This document shows, piece after piece, positions 7,840 through 17,071 of a stretch of 64,000 nt of DNA (position 1 is its first letter; the number at the start of each line of letters is the position of its first letter). A program made the position numbers and the translations under genes. The notes beneath the pieces were generated by a model. It did not search any database. It was given only the letters and a program-made list of their open reading frames with translations, and was not told where the DNA came from. The stretch comes from RGIG3009 sp045595845 (GTDB taxonomy: Bacteria; Bacillota; Clostridia; Oscillospirales; Acutalibacteraceae): NCBI GenBank assembly GCA_045595845.1, contig JAZOBF010000049.1, forward strand, positions 1 through 64,000, given 5' to 3'.

Positions 7840-8448
7840 ATGGATCAAGTGAAAATCGGAAAATTTATTTCCGAATGCCGCAAACAAGTCAACTTAACAC
7901 AATTACAACTGGGGGAGAAATTAAACATTACCGACCGCGCCATATCGAAATGGGAAACCGGTAAGGCGATGCCCGATTCCTCTATCATGTTGGATCTGTG
8001 TGAGTTACTCAACATCAGCGTCAACGATTTATTATGCGGGGAGAAAATCAGTATGGAAAACAGTAATGAAAAAAACCAAGAACTTTTACTCGAAATGGCA
8101 AAAGAAGTAGAACGAAAAAATAAAACGATCTGGACATCCATGTGGGTGCTTATGAGCGTAAGCATATTCGGTCTGCTTGCAGGCACCTATATTTGTGCCT
8201 TCTTGATACCCGAAGGTGTTTGGCAGTTGGTCGCCATCGTCGGCATTTGTATCTTGTTCTTAATACCGTGCTTTTATGCGTTAAAGCTTGAGGTAAGCGT
8301 GGGTGTTTACAAGTGTAAAAAATGCGGTCACGAAATTGTACCGACCTATTTGCAGGCGTTGAACGCAATGCATATGGGAACAACGCGTTATTTAAAATGT
8401 CCGAAATGCAACAAACGCACTTGGTGCAAAAAAGTCATAAAAAAGTAA
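7840..8448 (+). CDS. XRE-family helix-turn-helix protein with two membrane helices and a zinc ribbon
   Basis: This 202-residue protein starts with an XRE-type HTH (about residues 6-60; LTQLQLGEKLNITDRAISKW, then PDSSIMLDLCELL). A charged linker leads to two membrane helices (about 98-120 and 128-150), and the C-terminus holds a zinc ribbon (CKKCGHE and CPKCNKR). A DNA-binding head on a membrane anchor is common in Clostridia and suggests a membrane-tethered regulator, but the signal and targets are unknown. ATG 7840 follows AAAGGAGG at six bases. A TATAAT at 7813-7818 is the likely -10 box; the -35 is weak. It ends at a bidirectional terminator. Confidence 0.85.
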   Translation: MDQVKIGKFISECRKQVNLTQLQLGEKLNITDRAISKWETGKAMPDSSIMLDLCELLNISVNDLLCGEKISMENSNEKNQELLLEMAKEVERKNKTIWTSMWVLMSVSIFGLLAGTYICAFLIPEGVWQLVAIVGICILFLIPCFYALKLEVSVGVYKCKKCGHEIVPTYLQALNAMHMGTTRYLKCPKCNKRTWCKKVIKK

Positions 8449-8464
8449 AATCCCAATCAAATTA

Positions 8465-8500
8465 AAAAATGCTATGAGCAGTGTTGCTCATAGCATTTTT
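8465..8500. terminator. bidirectional terminator
   Basis: A perfect 16-bp stem (8465-8480 with 8485-8500), A-rich outer left and T-rich outer right, serves the XRE gene and rlmD on opposite strands. Its last base is the first base of the rlmD stop codon. Confidence 0.9.
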
Positions 8501-9864
8501 TAATCTATAATCCGCTCCAATACGGCTACCGTTTCGACATGTGCCGTGCGCGGGAACATATCAACAGGTGTTACCTGTATCGTGTGATATCCGCGCTCCG
8601 AAAACCGTTTTAAATCACGGGCAAGGGTAGCGGGATCACAGGATACATACACCACACGCGCAGGTGCCATACGGCTTATCGTATCAATCAAGCCCTCATC
8701 ACAACCCTTGCGCGGCGGATCCACGATGACCACATCGGGACATACCCCCTCGCGTTCCAGTTGCCCGGCGGCATCGGCCGCATCCGCGGCGATAAAACGA
8801 GCGTTGGCAATACCATTTATCTGTGCATTCAGCCGAGCATCCTCTACGGCCTGCTGCACTACCTCGACACCGATGAGCGTCTTGACTTGATGCGCCATCG
8901 ACAGGCCGATGGTGCCCGTCCCACAATACAAATCCAACAGTGTTTCCGTACCGCAGAGTTTTGCACCCTCGGCGGCTTTTTTATATAACACTTCCGCCTG
9001 GTTTCGATTCACCTGATAAAAGGACAATGGCGATAGTCGGAATGTCCTACCACACAATGTATCGGTGATATAGGGGTTGCCATACAGGGCAAACGATGTG
9101 TCACCCAGCACGACATTCGTGTCCCGCCGATTCAGATTGACCATAACCGACGAAAGTGTCGGTAAGGCATCTTTCAAGGCGTTTACCAACCAATCCGCTT
9201 GGGGCAATTTCCCCGATGTGCACACAAGACAGACCATCAGTTCCCCGCTTGCCGTTCCTTGCCGGATGTAAATATGCCGTAAAAATCCTGTATTCGTGGT
9301 TTCATCATACAACGGAACGCGCGCCTGTTGAATCCACGCATCCACCACTTGCAAAACGGTTTTAAAACAGGGGGGTTGCAACAAACAATCGCGGTGGTCG
9401 ACAATGCGGTGACTGCGAGCGGCATAAAATCCGATTTTCGTCCCCTTGTCCCCAATGCCGACCGGATATTGGGCTTTGTTGCGGTAATGTTCGGGCGAAT
9501 CACACCCAATAATCGGTTCGGGAACGATTTCTAAACCACCGATGCGCGAAACGGCATCGGCAACACGCTGCCATTTGTATTCCAATTCGGCTTCGTAGGT
9601 AACATGACAATAGGTACACCCGCCGCACTTGCCGAAAGCAGCACACGGTGCGGTGACCGCGCGGTGTGCCGACGGGGTGATAAGTTCCTCCAAAATACCG
9701 TAGGCAAATGTTTTTTGCACCTTGACGATACGGCAACGAATGACATCACCGACGGCGGTAAACGGGATGAAAACCGTCATGCCGTCTTCCGCTCGACCGA
9801 TACCATTTCCCTCTGCGCTCATCGCCGTCACGGTTAAATCTATGAGTTGATTCTTTGCAAGCAT
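8500..9864 (-). CDS. rlmD: 23S rRNA (uracil-C5)-methyltransferase RlmD-type (RumA)
   Basis: This 454-residue SAM-dependent enzyme methylates C5 of a uracil in 23S rRNA. It has an N-terminal TRAM domain (about 1-60), a Cys cluster for a 4Fe-4S centre (CAAFGKCGGCTYC near 75-90), a Rossmann fold (LLDLYCGTGTIGLSMA), the DPPRKGC motif and the catalytic Cys of VSCDPATLARD at about residue 409. Bacillota often carry several paralogues, so the exact target uracil is not certain. It lies 10 bases after polC and may end the long minus-strand operon. ATG 9864 has AAGGTGAGG upstream. Confidence 0.92.
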   Translation of the reverse strand: MLAKNQLIDLTVTAMSAEGNGIGRAEDGMTVFIPFTAVGDVIRCRIVKVQKTFAYGILEELITPSAHRAVTAPCAAFGKCGGCTYCHVTYEAELEYKWQRVADAVSRIGGLEIVPEPIIGCDSPEHYRNKAQYPVGIGDKGTKIGFYAARSHRIVDHRDCLLQPPCFKTVLQVVDAWIQQARVPLYDETTNTGFLRHIYIRQGTASGELMVCLVCTSGKLPQADWLVNALKDALPTLSSVMVNLNRRDTNVVLGDTSFALYGNPYITDTLCGRTFRLSPLSFYQVNRNQAEVLYKKAAEGAKLCGTETLLDLYCGTGTIGLSMAHQVKTLIGVEVVQQAVEDARLNAQINGIANARFIAADAADAAGQLEREGVCPDVVIVDPPRKGCDEGLIDTISRMAPARVVYVSCDPATLARDLKRFSERGYHTIQVTPVDMFPRTAHVETVAVLERIID

Positions 9865-9874
9865 TTACCTCACC

Positions 9875-12800
9875 TTAAAAATCAAAGAGAGTCATTTGGC
9901 TGGATTCCGGCAACCCGTCCAATGCGCCGAGTTTGCGTAGTGACTCGATGACCGCACTACTGATACCTGCGCGGTCTTGAATTTCCTCACAAGAAATGTA
10001 TTCCCCGTCCTCTTTCGCTTTCATTAACGATTCCGCGGCGGCGTTTCCGAGTCCTTTAACGGCTGTAAACGGCATACGAATCTTACCGTCTTCCGGTACA
10101 AACTTATACGAGTGAGAACGATACAAGTCAACCGGTAAAAATTCCACCCCGCGTTGCATTGCCTCATAAATAACATGCAATGTTTCCGCTTGTGATTGAT
10201 CCTTCGCGGTGGCTTCCTTTTTATCCTTCATACGCAAAGTATCCATCAAACGCTTAACAGCCTCTTTACCTCCTTGTACCGGCTCTGCGTCAAAATCTTC
10301 ACCGCGGCCTGTGAAATATGCCGCGTAATACGCCGCCGGACGGTGGACTTTATACCACGCCACACGCAACGCGGCAATACAATACGCCGCCGCGTGTGCT
10401 TTCGGGAACATGTATTTAATCTTAAGACACGAATCAATGTACCACTGCGGAACACCATGCTCTTTCATCGCGGCAAAGTGCTCCTCGGTGAGCAGTTTGG
10501 AGGCGTTACCTTTACGCACGATTTCCATGATCTTAAACGCCATCTTGGGTTCAAGCCCTTTATGCATCAAGTATGTCATGATGTTATCACGCGTTCCGAT
10601 AACCTCTGAAATGGTACAAGTACCCGCCTTAATAAGCTCCTGCGCATTACCAAGCCACACATCGGTACCGTGTGAGAGACCGGAAATCTGCAACAAATCG
10701 GCAAATTTTGTCGGACGGCAATCGAGAAGCATTTGGCGAACGAAACCCGTACCCATTTCGGGAATCGAAAGAGTGCCGGTCTCACAGTCAATGTCCTCGG
10801 GCTTCACGCCGAGCGGTTCGGGTGAGGTAAACAGCTTGTACACCTCAGGATCGGACATTGGCACATCCATAACATTGATACCGCTGTATTCTTCCAAATA
10901 CTTGTAGATAGTCGGAATCACATGACCGAGGTTATCCAGTTTTAAGATGGTATCGTGAATGGAATGGAAATCAAAGTGTGTGGTGATGATATCCGAACCC
11001 GCATCGTCCGCGGGGTGTTGCGCGGGACAGAAATCTTCAATAACATATTCACTGGGCACAACAACCATGCCACCGGGATGCTGTCCCGTGGTTCGTTTAA
11101 TGCCCGTACAGCCTGTTGCCAAACGCGCAATTTCTGCTTCGCTGAGTTCCAGCCCGCGTTCTTCAGCATATTTTTTGACATAACCGTAAGCCGTTTTGTC
11201 CGCCACCGTTGAAATGGTACCGGCTTTAAAAACATGACTGCTTCCGAACAGTTCCACGGTGTATTTATGCGCATTGGACTGATACTCACTGGCAAAGTTC
11301 AAGTCAATATCGGGCTGTTTATCACCGTCGAACCCCAGAAAGGTTTCAAACGGGATCTCGTGACCGTCACGGGCATAAGACGCACCGCAGTGTGGGCAGT
11401 TCTTATCGGGCAAGTCGAAACCCGAACCATACGAACCATCGGTAATGAACTCGGAATGCTTACACTTGGGACACCGGTAATGCGGGGGCAACGGGTTCAC
11501 TTCCGAAATACCCGCCATACTTGCGGCAAATGACGAACCGACCGATCCGCGCGAGCCGACCAAGTACCCGTGGTCCACCGAATCCTGTACCAGTTTCTGT
11601 GCAATCATATACATAACGGCAAAGCCGTTGCCGATGATGGAATTCAGTTCCTTTTCCAACCGATCCGCAACCAACTGAGGAACGGGGTCACCGTACAATT
11701 CCTTTGCACGATTCCATGTGATCTCGCGCAGTTGCTCCTCCGCCCCGTCAATGTGCGGCGGGTAATTGCCTTTCGGAATAGGCAACAGATCGTCGATACT
11801 CTCAGCGATACGGCGGGGATTCTCCACGACAATCTCATAGGCCTTTTCCGGCGGTAAATACGAGAATTCATCCAGCATTTCCTGTGTGGTGCGGAAATAT
11901 AACGGTGCCTGCATATCCGCATCGGCATACCCTTGCCCCGCCTGCAAAATGCGACGGTATACCTCGTCTTCGGGATCAAGGAAATGCACATCACAGGTGG
12001 CACAAACAGGAATGTTCAATGCCTCTCCCAACCGAATCACCGTACGATTAAAGTCACACAGTTGCTCCTCGCTTTGCACCATGCCATTGCGCAACATAAA
12101 CTTGTTGTTGCCGATGGGTTGGATTTCCAAAAAATCATAAAACCGTGCCAGCTCACACAGCTCTTCCCACGGACGATTTTCCAAAATCGCTTGGAACAAC
12201 TCGCCCTGTTCGCACGCACTGCCGACCAGCAATCCCTCGCGCAATTCCAGCAGCTTATCTTTACTGATGCGCGGTCGTTTATAATAGTTATCAAGATGCG
12301 AGAAAGAAATAAGCTTATACAGGTTCTTAAGACCTGCTTGATTTTTGGCTAATAAAATTTGGTGATAGCGTTTGGCATCTTTGGTACTGGGCTGCCGTAC
12401 ACCGTTCTCATCCACCGCGCGTTCTTCATTAACATAATATGCTTCTACGCCGTACAGAACCTTAATATCATACCCTGCCTTGCGCGCTTTCCCAAGCGCT
12501 TTCATAGCATCCGGGAATGCCTGTGCCACACCGTGATCGGTAATGGCAACAGCGGGATGTCCCCACTCTGCCGCTCGCATAATCAGCGCCTCGGCATCCG
12601 ACACCGCATCCATCGCCGACATCTTCGTGTGCAAATGCAGTTCCACACGCTTGACTTCTGCGTGATCCTGTTTTTGATATTTGCTGACAAGTGCCAGCGA
12701 TTTGGGTGTCATAACACTGCCCTTCGCAAATGTATCAAACTCGTAAAGACCGCTGAGCAATACGCAACTCCCGTTTTTGACAGATTCCATGGCTTCCAGC

Positions 12801-13678
12801 TTCTCTTTGTCGCGTCTGGTATCCGTCCACAAAATAACCGAGATGGAATTGGTGCGATCGGAAATGTAGAATGTATGACGAATACGCGTACCCTCTTTGA
12901 AAGCACGCGTTTCATATCCGAATACTTCGCCCCAGACAGTAGCGGTATCCCCCTCTTGCAAACGATTGAGAGGAATCGGCGTTCCTTGCGGAATCGGGCC
13001 AAATACTGCACGGGCAGTTTCCAAATAAACGGGTAAGCCGTTTGCGGGCGGAACAGTAGGATCCGTCGGCTTAGCCGGTTTGACCGACACCCCGCTCGCT
13101 TTGCTTTCTTGCCGTTGTTTCTCATATTCTGCCACGCGAAGAGCGGCGGCCGCCGCTTCTTCCTCTGCTTGGCGAAGCAGAGCTTCATACTGCTCGTCCA
13201 CCCCATCGGTTCCGAAAAATTCCACCGTAATGGTTTTTCCGAACAGTTCAGCAATGAGCTCACGAAGCAGTTTATCGGTGTGGGTAGACAGTAAAACACC
13301 CAAACGAGCGTTGTTGAGCGCGATATGCCAGCCATCATCGGTTTCGGTACACACGGCATCCTGTAAGGTACCGTTAACACTGACCGAACGGCGTCGCAAA
13401 AACTCAACAACCGTCGAAAAACAATCAATCGACAAGCTATCCTCGGGATAACGCGGTAATACCTCGACCGCGTTTAAGCACAATCCTTGTTGTAAAGCGC
13501 GTTCCAAGGAAACGATGGTCTCAAAGGGGCGAAACGCCGCCATGCGAATATGCGCGCGCAGAAAAGACTCCCTGCGATTGACTTCGAGAGATTCAACCGT
13601 TGCGCCGTCGAACTGCGCGAGCAATTCTCCGTCGGTTATGTAAGCGGAAAAGACCTCTTGTAACATTGACTGACTCAT
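9875..13678 (-). CDS. polC: DNA polymerase III alpha subunit PolC, exonuclease domain missing
   Basis: This 1267-residue protein is the replicative polymerase of Bacillota. Visible in order: the PolC N-terminal domain (1-215), an OB fold (about 217-340), the PHP domain (HLHTKMSAMDAV at 348-359), the Cys4 zinc module (Cys735, Cys738, Cys760, Cys763), the polymerase palm (PDIDLNF at 788-794), helix-hairpin-helix motifs and a C-terminal clamp-binding QMTLFDF. PolC is usually about 1430 residues because a DnaQ-like 3'-5' exonuclease is inserted in the PHP domain. Here the chain runs from YGVEAYY (about 409-415) to KRYHQILLAKNQ (about 436) with a 20-odd-residue linker, and no DxE exonuclease motif occurs anywhere. 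The frame is intact, so this is a clean absence. Its start overlaps the ispG stop (ATGA). Confidence 0.95.
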   Translation of the reverse strand: MSQSMLQEVFSAYITDGELLAQFDGATVESLEVNRRESFLRAHIRMAAFRPFETIVSLERALQQGLCLNAVEVLPRYPEDSLSIDCFSTVVEFLRRRSVSVNGTLQDAVCTETDDGWHIALNNARLGVLLSTHTDKLLRELIAELFGKTITVEFFGTDGVDEQYEALLRQAEEEAAAAALRVAEYEKQRQESKASGVSVKPAKPTDPTVPPANGLPVYLETARAVFGPIPQGTPIPLNRLQEGDTATVWGEVFGYETRAFKEGTRIRHTFYISDRTNSISVILWTDTRRDKEKLEAMESVKNGSCVLLSGLYEFDTFAKGSVMTPKSLALVSKYQKQDHAEVKRVELHLHTKMSAMDAVSDAEALIMRAAEWGHPAVAITDHGVAQAFPDAMKALGKARKAGYDIKVLYGVEAYYVNEERAVDENGVRQPSTKDAKRYHQILLAKNQAGLKNLYKLISFSHLDNYYKRPRISKDKLLELREGLLVGSACEQGELFQAILENRPWEELCELARFYDFLEIQPIGNNKFMLRNGMVQSEEQLCDFNRTVIRLGEALNIPVCATCDVHFLDPEDEVYRRILQAGQGYADADMQAPLYFRTTQEMLDEFSYLPPEKAYEIVVENPRRIAESIDDLLPIPKGNYPPHIDGAEEQLREITWNRAKELYGDPVPQLVADRLEKELNSIIGNGFAVMYMIAQKLVQDSVDHGYLVGSRGSVGSSFAASMAGISEVNPLPPHYRCPKCKHSEFITDGSYGSGFDLPDKNCPHCGASYARDGHEIPFETFLGFDGDKQPDIDLNFASEYQSNAHKYTVELFGSSHVFKAGTISTVADKTAYGYVKKYAEERGLELSEAEIARLATGCTGIKRTTGQHPGGMVVVPSEYVIEDFCPAQHPADDAGSDIITTHFDFHSIHDTILKLDNLGHVIPTIYKYLEEYSGINVMDVPMSDPEVYKLFTSPEPLGVKPEDIDCETGTLSIPEMGTGFVRQMLLDCRPTKFADLLQISGLSHGTDVWLGNAQELIKAGTCTISEVIGTRDNIMTYLMHKGLEPKMAFKIMEIVRKGNASKLLTEEHFAAMKEHGVPQWYIDSCLKIKYMFPKAHAAAYCIAALRVAWYKVHRPAAYYAAYFTGRGEDFDAEPVQGGKEAVKRLMDTLRMKDKKEATAKDQSQAETLHVIYEAMQRGVEFLPVDLYRSHSYKFVPEDGKIRMPFTAVKGLGNAAAESLMKAKEDGEYISCEEIQDRAGISSAVIESLRKLGALDGLPESSQMTLFDF

Positions 13679-14724
13679 AACGACTCCAATTCCTCAATCA
13701 AAACCGCCACCGCGTCCTGTTCCGGAACCGTGCGGATAACTTGTCCTTTTTTAAAGACGGCAACCTTACCGTCACCGCCCGCGATACCGATATCGGCTTC
13801 CTTGGCTTCGCCGGGGCCGTTGACGATACAACCCATGACGGCAACCGTTACGGGCTTGTGAATACGGCGTAAATGCCGTTCCACCTCATTTGCCATACCG
13901 ATCAAATCAACGCGTGTTCTGCCGCAAGTCGGGCAAGAGATAAGAGTCGGTTCCCCCTCTCGCATTCCCAGCGATTTGAGAATATCAATGCCCGCTTCCA
14001 CCTCACGAATAGGATCGGCCGTAAGCGACACTCGAATAGTATCACCGATACCGCTCAGCAATAACGACCCGATACCGGCGGCAGATTTAATCAATCCCAT
14101 ACGCTCGGTACCCGCCTCTGTCACGCCCAAGTGTAAGGGATAAGCACAAGCATCAGCGGTCAACTGATACGCCTTGACCATCGTATCGACATGCGACGAT
14201 TTGATAGATAAAACAATATCATCGAAATCATATTTTTCTAACAACGAGGCGTGGTACAGCGCACTGTCACGCATTGCCTCGGCAGACGGATGCCCGTATT
14301 TTGCCAAAATGTCCTTTTCCAACGAGCCGGAATTTACCCCGATGCGAATCGGTATGTTGCGTGCACGGCACGCATCGGCGACCGCCTTAACGCGGCTTTC
14401 ATCCCCGATGTTACCGGGGTTGATGCGGATCTTATCCACACCCGCCGCCACGGATTCCAGCGCTAACTGATAATCAAAATGAATATCCGCGACCAGCGGA
14501 ATATCGACGGTGGATTTTATCGCATCAATCAATGCTACCGCCGCTTTATCGGGAACGGCAATGCGCAGAATATCGCACCCCGCCTCACGGAGGGCTTGTG
14601 CCTGACGGACGGTCCTCTCCCTATCGGTAGACGGAACATTGCCCATCGACTGTACCGAGATGGGGGCATTACCACCGATCTTTACGCCGCCGACCGACAC
14701 TTGTTTCGATGCGCGTCTTTGCAT
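13675..14724 (-). CDS. ispG: 4-hydroxy-3-methylbut-2-enyl diphosphate synthase
   Basis: This 349-residue Fe-S enzyme converts methylerythritol cyclodiphosphate to HMBPP in the MEP isoprenoid pathway. The N-terminus has the conserved GGNAPISVQSM; the Fe-S Cys are in CPTCGRTRVD and VMGCIVNGPGEAKEAD. ATG 14724 matches the usual family start (MQRRASKQVSVGG); an in-frame GTG 42 bases upstream would run into the end of rseP. Together with dxr and uppS in the same cluster it supplies undecaprenyl precursors. Overlaps polC by four bases. Confidence 0.95.
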   Translation of the reverse strand: MQRRASKQVSVGGVKIGGNAPISVQSMGNVPSTDRERTVRQAQALREAGCDILRIAVPDKAAVALIDAIKSTVDIPLVADIHFDYQLALESVAAGVDKIRINPGNIGDESRVKAVADACRARNIPIRIGVNSGSLEKDILAKYGHPSAEAMRDSALYHASLLEKYDFDDIVLSIKSSHVDTMVKAYQLTADACAYPLHLGVTEAGTERMGLIKSAAGIGSLLLSGIGDTIRVSLTADPIREVEAGIDILKSLGMREGEPTLISCPTCGRTRVDLIGMANEVERHLRRIHKPVTVAVMGCIVNGPGEAKEADIGIAGGDGKVAVFKKGQVIRTVPEQDAVAVLIEELESL

Positions 14725-14743
14725 ACCATTCACCACACTTTGC

Positions 14744-15883
14744 TCAAAATAACTTAAAAATGTCACTAAAGGTCACGATAACGATTAACAGTAACAGCAA
14801 TACAAGTCCGATCGCGTGTACGATCGCTTCGTATTTTTGCGGAACGGGTTTTCGTGTAATGCCCTCCCAAATCAAAAACAACAATCTGCCTCCGTCGAGT
14901 GCGGGAACAGGCAACAAGTTGAACACGCCGACATTAACCGTTAACAGGACGACCAACATCAGCACACTACCCAGTCCTACCTGCCACTGTTCGGCGGTAA
15001 TCGCATCGGCAACCGTATCGCCAATGATATCGACCGTTCCTACCGGACCTGACAACTCGTTTAAACCGTATCGGCCCGTAAGCAATCCACCGAGGCTTCG
15101 CCACACCATGACCGCCACACTGCACTCCGTCTTCGCCGCTTGCACAACCGTGGAGACGAGTGTCTGTGGAATGGCATTGACTTTGAAATCGTATTGCAGA
15201 ACATAACCGCCCGTTTGTTCGTTATAGTTACGCTTAAAATTAACGGCAGGTAATATCACGACATCGCCCTCACGGCGCACTTTCATTTCAAAAGTACCAT
15301 CATCGCTGTCCTGCAACAACGATTGGATGTCAAACACGGTAAATACGCGTTTTCCGTCAATCTCCAGTAAAGTATCCCCCGCGCGCAGACCGCTCTCGAA
15401 GCTAAGTGCGTCCTCCTCCTGCCACGAAATAGTGGTACCGGCATAATACGCGTTACCGTCACCGGACGGTAATGTGCACACACCGAAATATGCAAGGAGA
15501 AGAATAAAACCCAGCAAGATGTTCATGGCGGCACCCGCGACGGTGATTAACATCCGTTGCCATACTTTTTTGCGATAAAACGCACGCGGATTATCCTCTT
15601 TGACCGTTTCGGTGACTTTAACCTCACCACCGCCGGCAGCATCTTCACCTTCCATGGCACAATATCCGCCGATAGGAAAAAGGCGCACCGAATAGCGCGT
15701 TTCTCCTTTTCCCCATGCAAACAATTTCGGGCCCATACCGATCGCAAATTCATTGACCTGCACGCCGCAAAGTTTCGCAACAATAAAGTGCCCCCACTCA
15801 TGGATCACCACAATCAAGCCAAAGACAATAACGGCGGCAAGCAAGCGAAAAACATACAACAATACGGTTGTGATAATAATCAC
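14744..15883 (-). CDS. rseP: site-2 intramembrane zinc metalloprotease RseP/RasP
   Basis: This protein of about 379 residues cleaves membrane-bound anti-sigma factors and signal peptides. It has the zinc motif HEWGH in the first helix (VVIHEWGHFIVAK), a PDZ domain in the middle (FESGLRAGDTLLEIDGKRV) and the second catalytic motif FNLLPVPALDGGRL. The start is uncertain: a GTG at 15883 overlaps the dxr stop as GTGA, another GTG lies at 15910 inside dxr, and TTG codons follow; none has a strong ribosome site, so translational coupling to dxr is likely. Confidence 0.92.
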   Translation of the reverse strand: MIIITTVLLYVFRLLAAVIVFGLIVVIHEWGHFIVAKLCGVQVNEFAIGMGPKLFAWGKGETRYSVRLFPIGGYCAMEGEDAAGGGEVKVTETVKEDNPRAFYRKKVWQRMLITVAGAAMNILLGFILLLAYFGVCTLPSGDGNAYYAGTTISWQEEDALSFESGLRAGDTLLEIDGKRVFTVFDIQSLLQDSDDGTFEMKVRREGDVVILPAVNFKRNYNEQTGGYVLQYDFKVNAIPQTLVSTVVQAAKTECSVAVMVWRSLGGLLTGRYGLNELSGPVGTVDIIGDTVADAITAEQWQVGLGSVLMLVVLLTVNVGVFNLLPVPALDGGRLLFLIWEGITRKPVPQKYEAIVHAIGLVLLLLLIVIVTFSDIFKLF

Positions 15884-17052
15884 CCTCGGTTCATAATAAT
15901 ACGGCGGCACTCGTTGTCGACTTCCAAAACATCTTCAACGGTGTTAACCGTCGGGAATGTGCGAGACAGCATTTCGGCAACCAAATCACTGATGTCACAA
16001 AACGAAATCTCGCCGCGACGGAAGCGCAAGTTAGCGGCTTCGTTGGCGGCATTGACCGCCGCCGGATACGCACCGCCTTTGGTGATAGCCGTGCGGCACA
16101 ATTCAATAGCGGGAAATGCCTCATCATCGGGTTTGAAGAAAGTAAGCTTGCCAATTTCCGCCAAATTCAACCGACGCACCGGCGGATCACCGCGCATCGG
16201 CCATGTCAGCGCATATTGAATAGGAATGCGCATATCGGGAATTCCGAGTTGCGCAAGAACGGAATGGTCGGTAAACTCAACGAGGGAATGAATGATGCTT
16301 TCCCGATGCACCACAATATCTATATTCTCCGCCGGTACATCAAATAACCACTTTGCCTCAATAAGTTCGAGACCTTTGTTCATCATGGTAGCCGAGTCGA
16401 TGGTGATTTTCTGCCCCATGCTCCAATTGGGATGGCGCAACGCGTCTTCCGGCGTAACGCGGCGCAGCTCCTCAGCAGACTTTCCAAAAAACGGGCCGCC
16501 CGAAGCCGTAAGGATCACACGGGATAGGCCGAGCTTCTCACTTTGAACAGGCGGTGCCCACATACCGGCAGCCGTACCTTGCAGGCACTGAAAAATAGCA
16601 GAATGTTCGCTATCCACCGGTAATAAACGGGCATGATGCTCACGAGCGGCACGCATGACCAATTCGCCGCCCGCCACCAAAGTTTCTTTGTTGGCTAACG
16701 CCACATCGTGGCCCGCACGCAAGGCATGAAGTGTAGGCAACAAGCCCACCATACCGACGACGGCGTTGAGAACAATATCTGTATTCGGCAATTCGGCAAG
16801 CGTGCATAACCCGTCCATGCCGGATAAAACCGTTACCTCCAAATCACGCACACGATCTTTCAAATCGCGTGCGGCTGTTTCATCGTACATAGCGGCAAAT
16901 ACCGGATGAAAGCGACGAATCTGTTCTTCAAGCAATTCGACATTAGAATGAGCCGCGAGAGCCATAACACGATACCCGCGTTGCTCGGCAACATCTAGAC
17001 TCTGCGTACCGATAGAACCGGTCGAACCGAGTATCACCAATCGTTTTGTCAT
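15880..17052 (-). CDS. dxr: 1-deoxy-D-xylulose-5-phosphate reductoisomerase
   Basis: This 390-residue NADPH enzyme makes 2-C-methyl-D-erythritol 4-phosphate, the committed MEP pathway step. Visible are the N-terminal Rossmann motif LGSTGSIGTQSLDV, LANKETLVAGG, the metal and substrate loop PVDSEHSAIFQCL, and TASGGPFFGK. Length is normal. It lies 19 bases after cdsA and overlaps the following rseP start. The cluster uppS-cdsA-dxr-rseP is the classical Bacillota order. Confidence 0.97.
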   Translation of the reverse strand: MTKRLVILGSTGSIGTQSLDVAEQRGYRVMALAAHSNVELLEEQIRRFHPVFAAMYDETAARDLKDRVRDLEVTVLSGMDGLCTLAELPNTDIVLNAVVGMVGLLPTLHALRAGHDVALANKETLVAGGELVMRAAREHHARLLPVDSEHSAIFQCLQGTAAGMWAPPVQSEKLGLSRVILTASGGPFFGKSAEELRRVTPEDALRHPNWSMGQKITIDSATMMNKGLELIEAKWLFDVPAENIDIVVHRESIIHSLVEFTDHSVLAQLGIPDMRIPIQYALTWPMRGDPPVRRLNLAEIGKLTFFKPDDEAFPAIELCRTAITKGGAYPAAVNAANEAANLRFRRGEISFCDISDLVAEMLSRTFPTVNTVEDVLEVDNECRRIIMNRG

Positions 17053-17071
17053 AGACTATGACACACTCCGA

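Noticed and set aside
10196..13451. Several plus-strand open frames opposite polC
   Set aside because: None has a ribosome site or family motif, and they are explained as antisense of a high-quality PolC frame.
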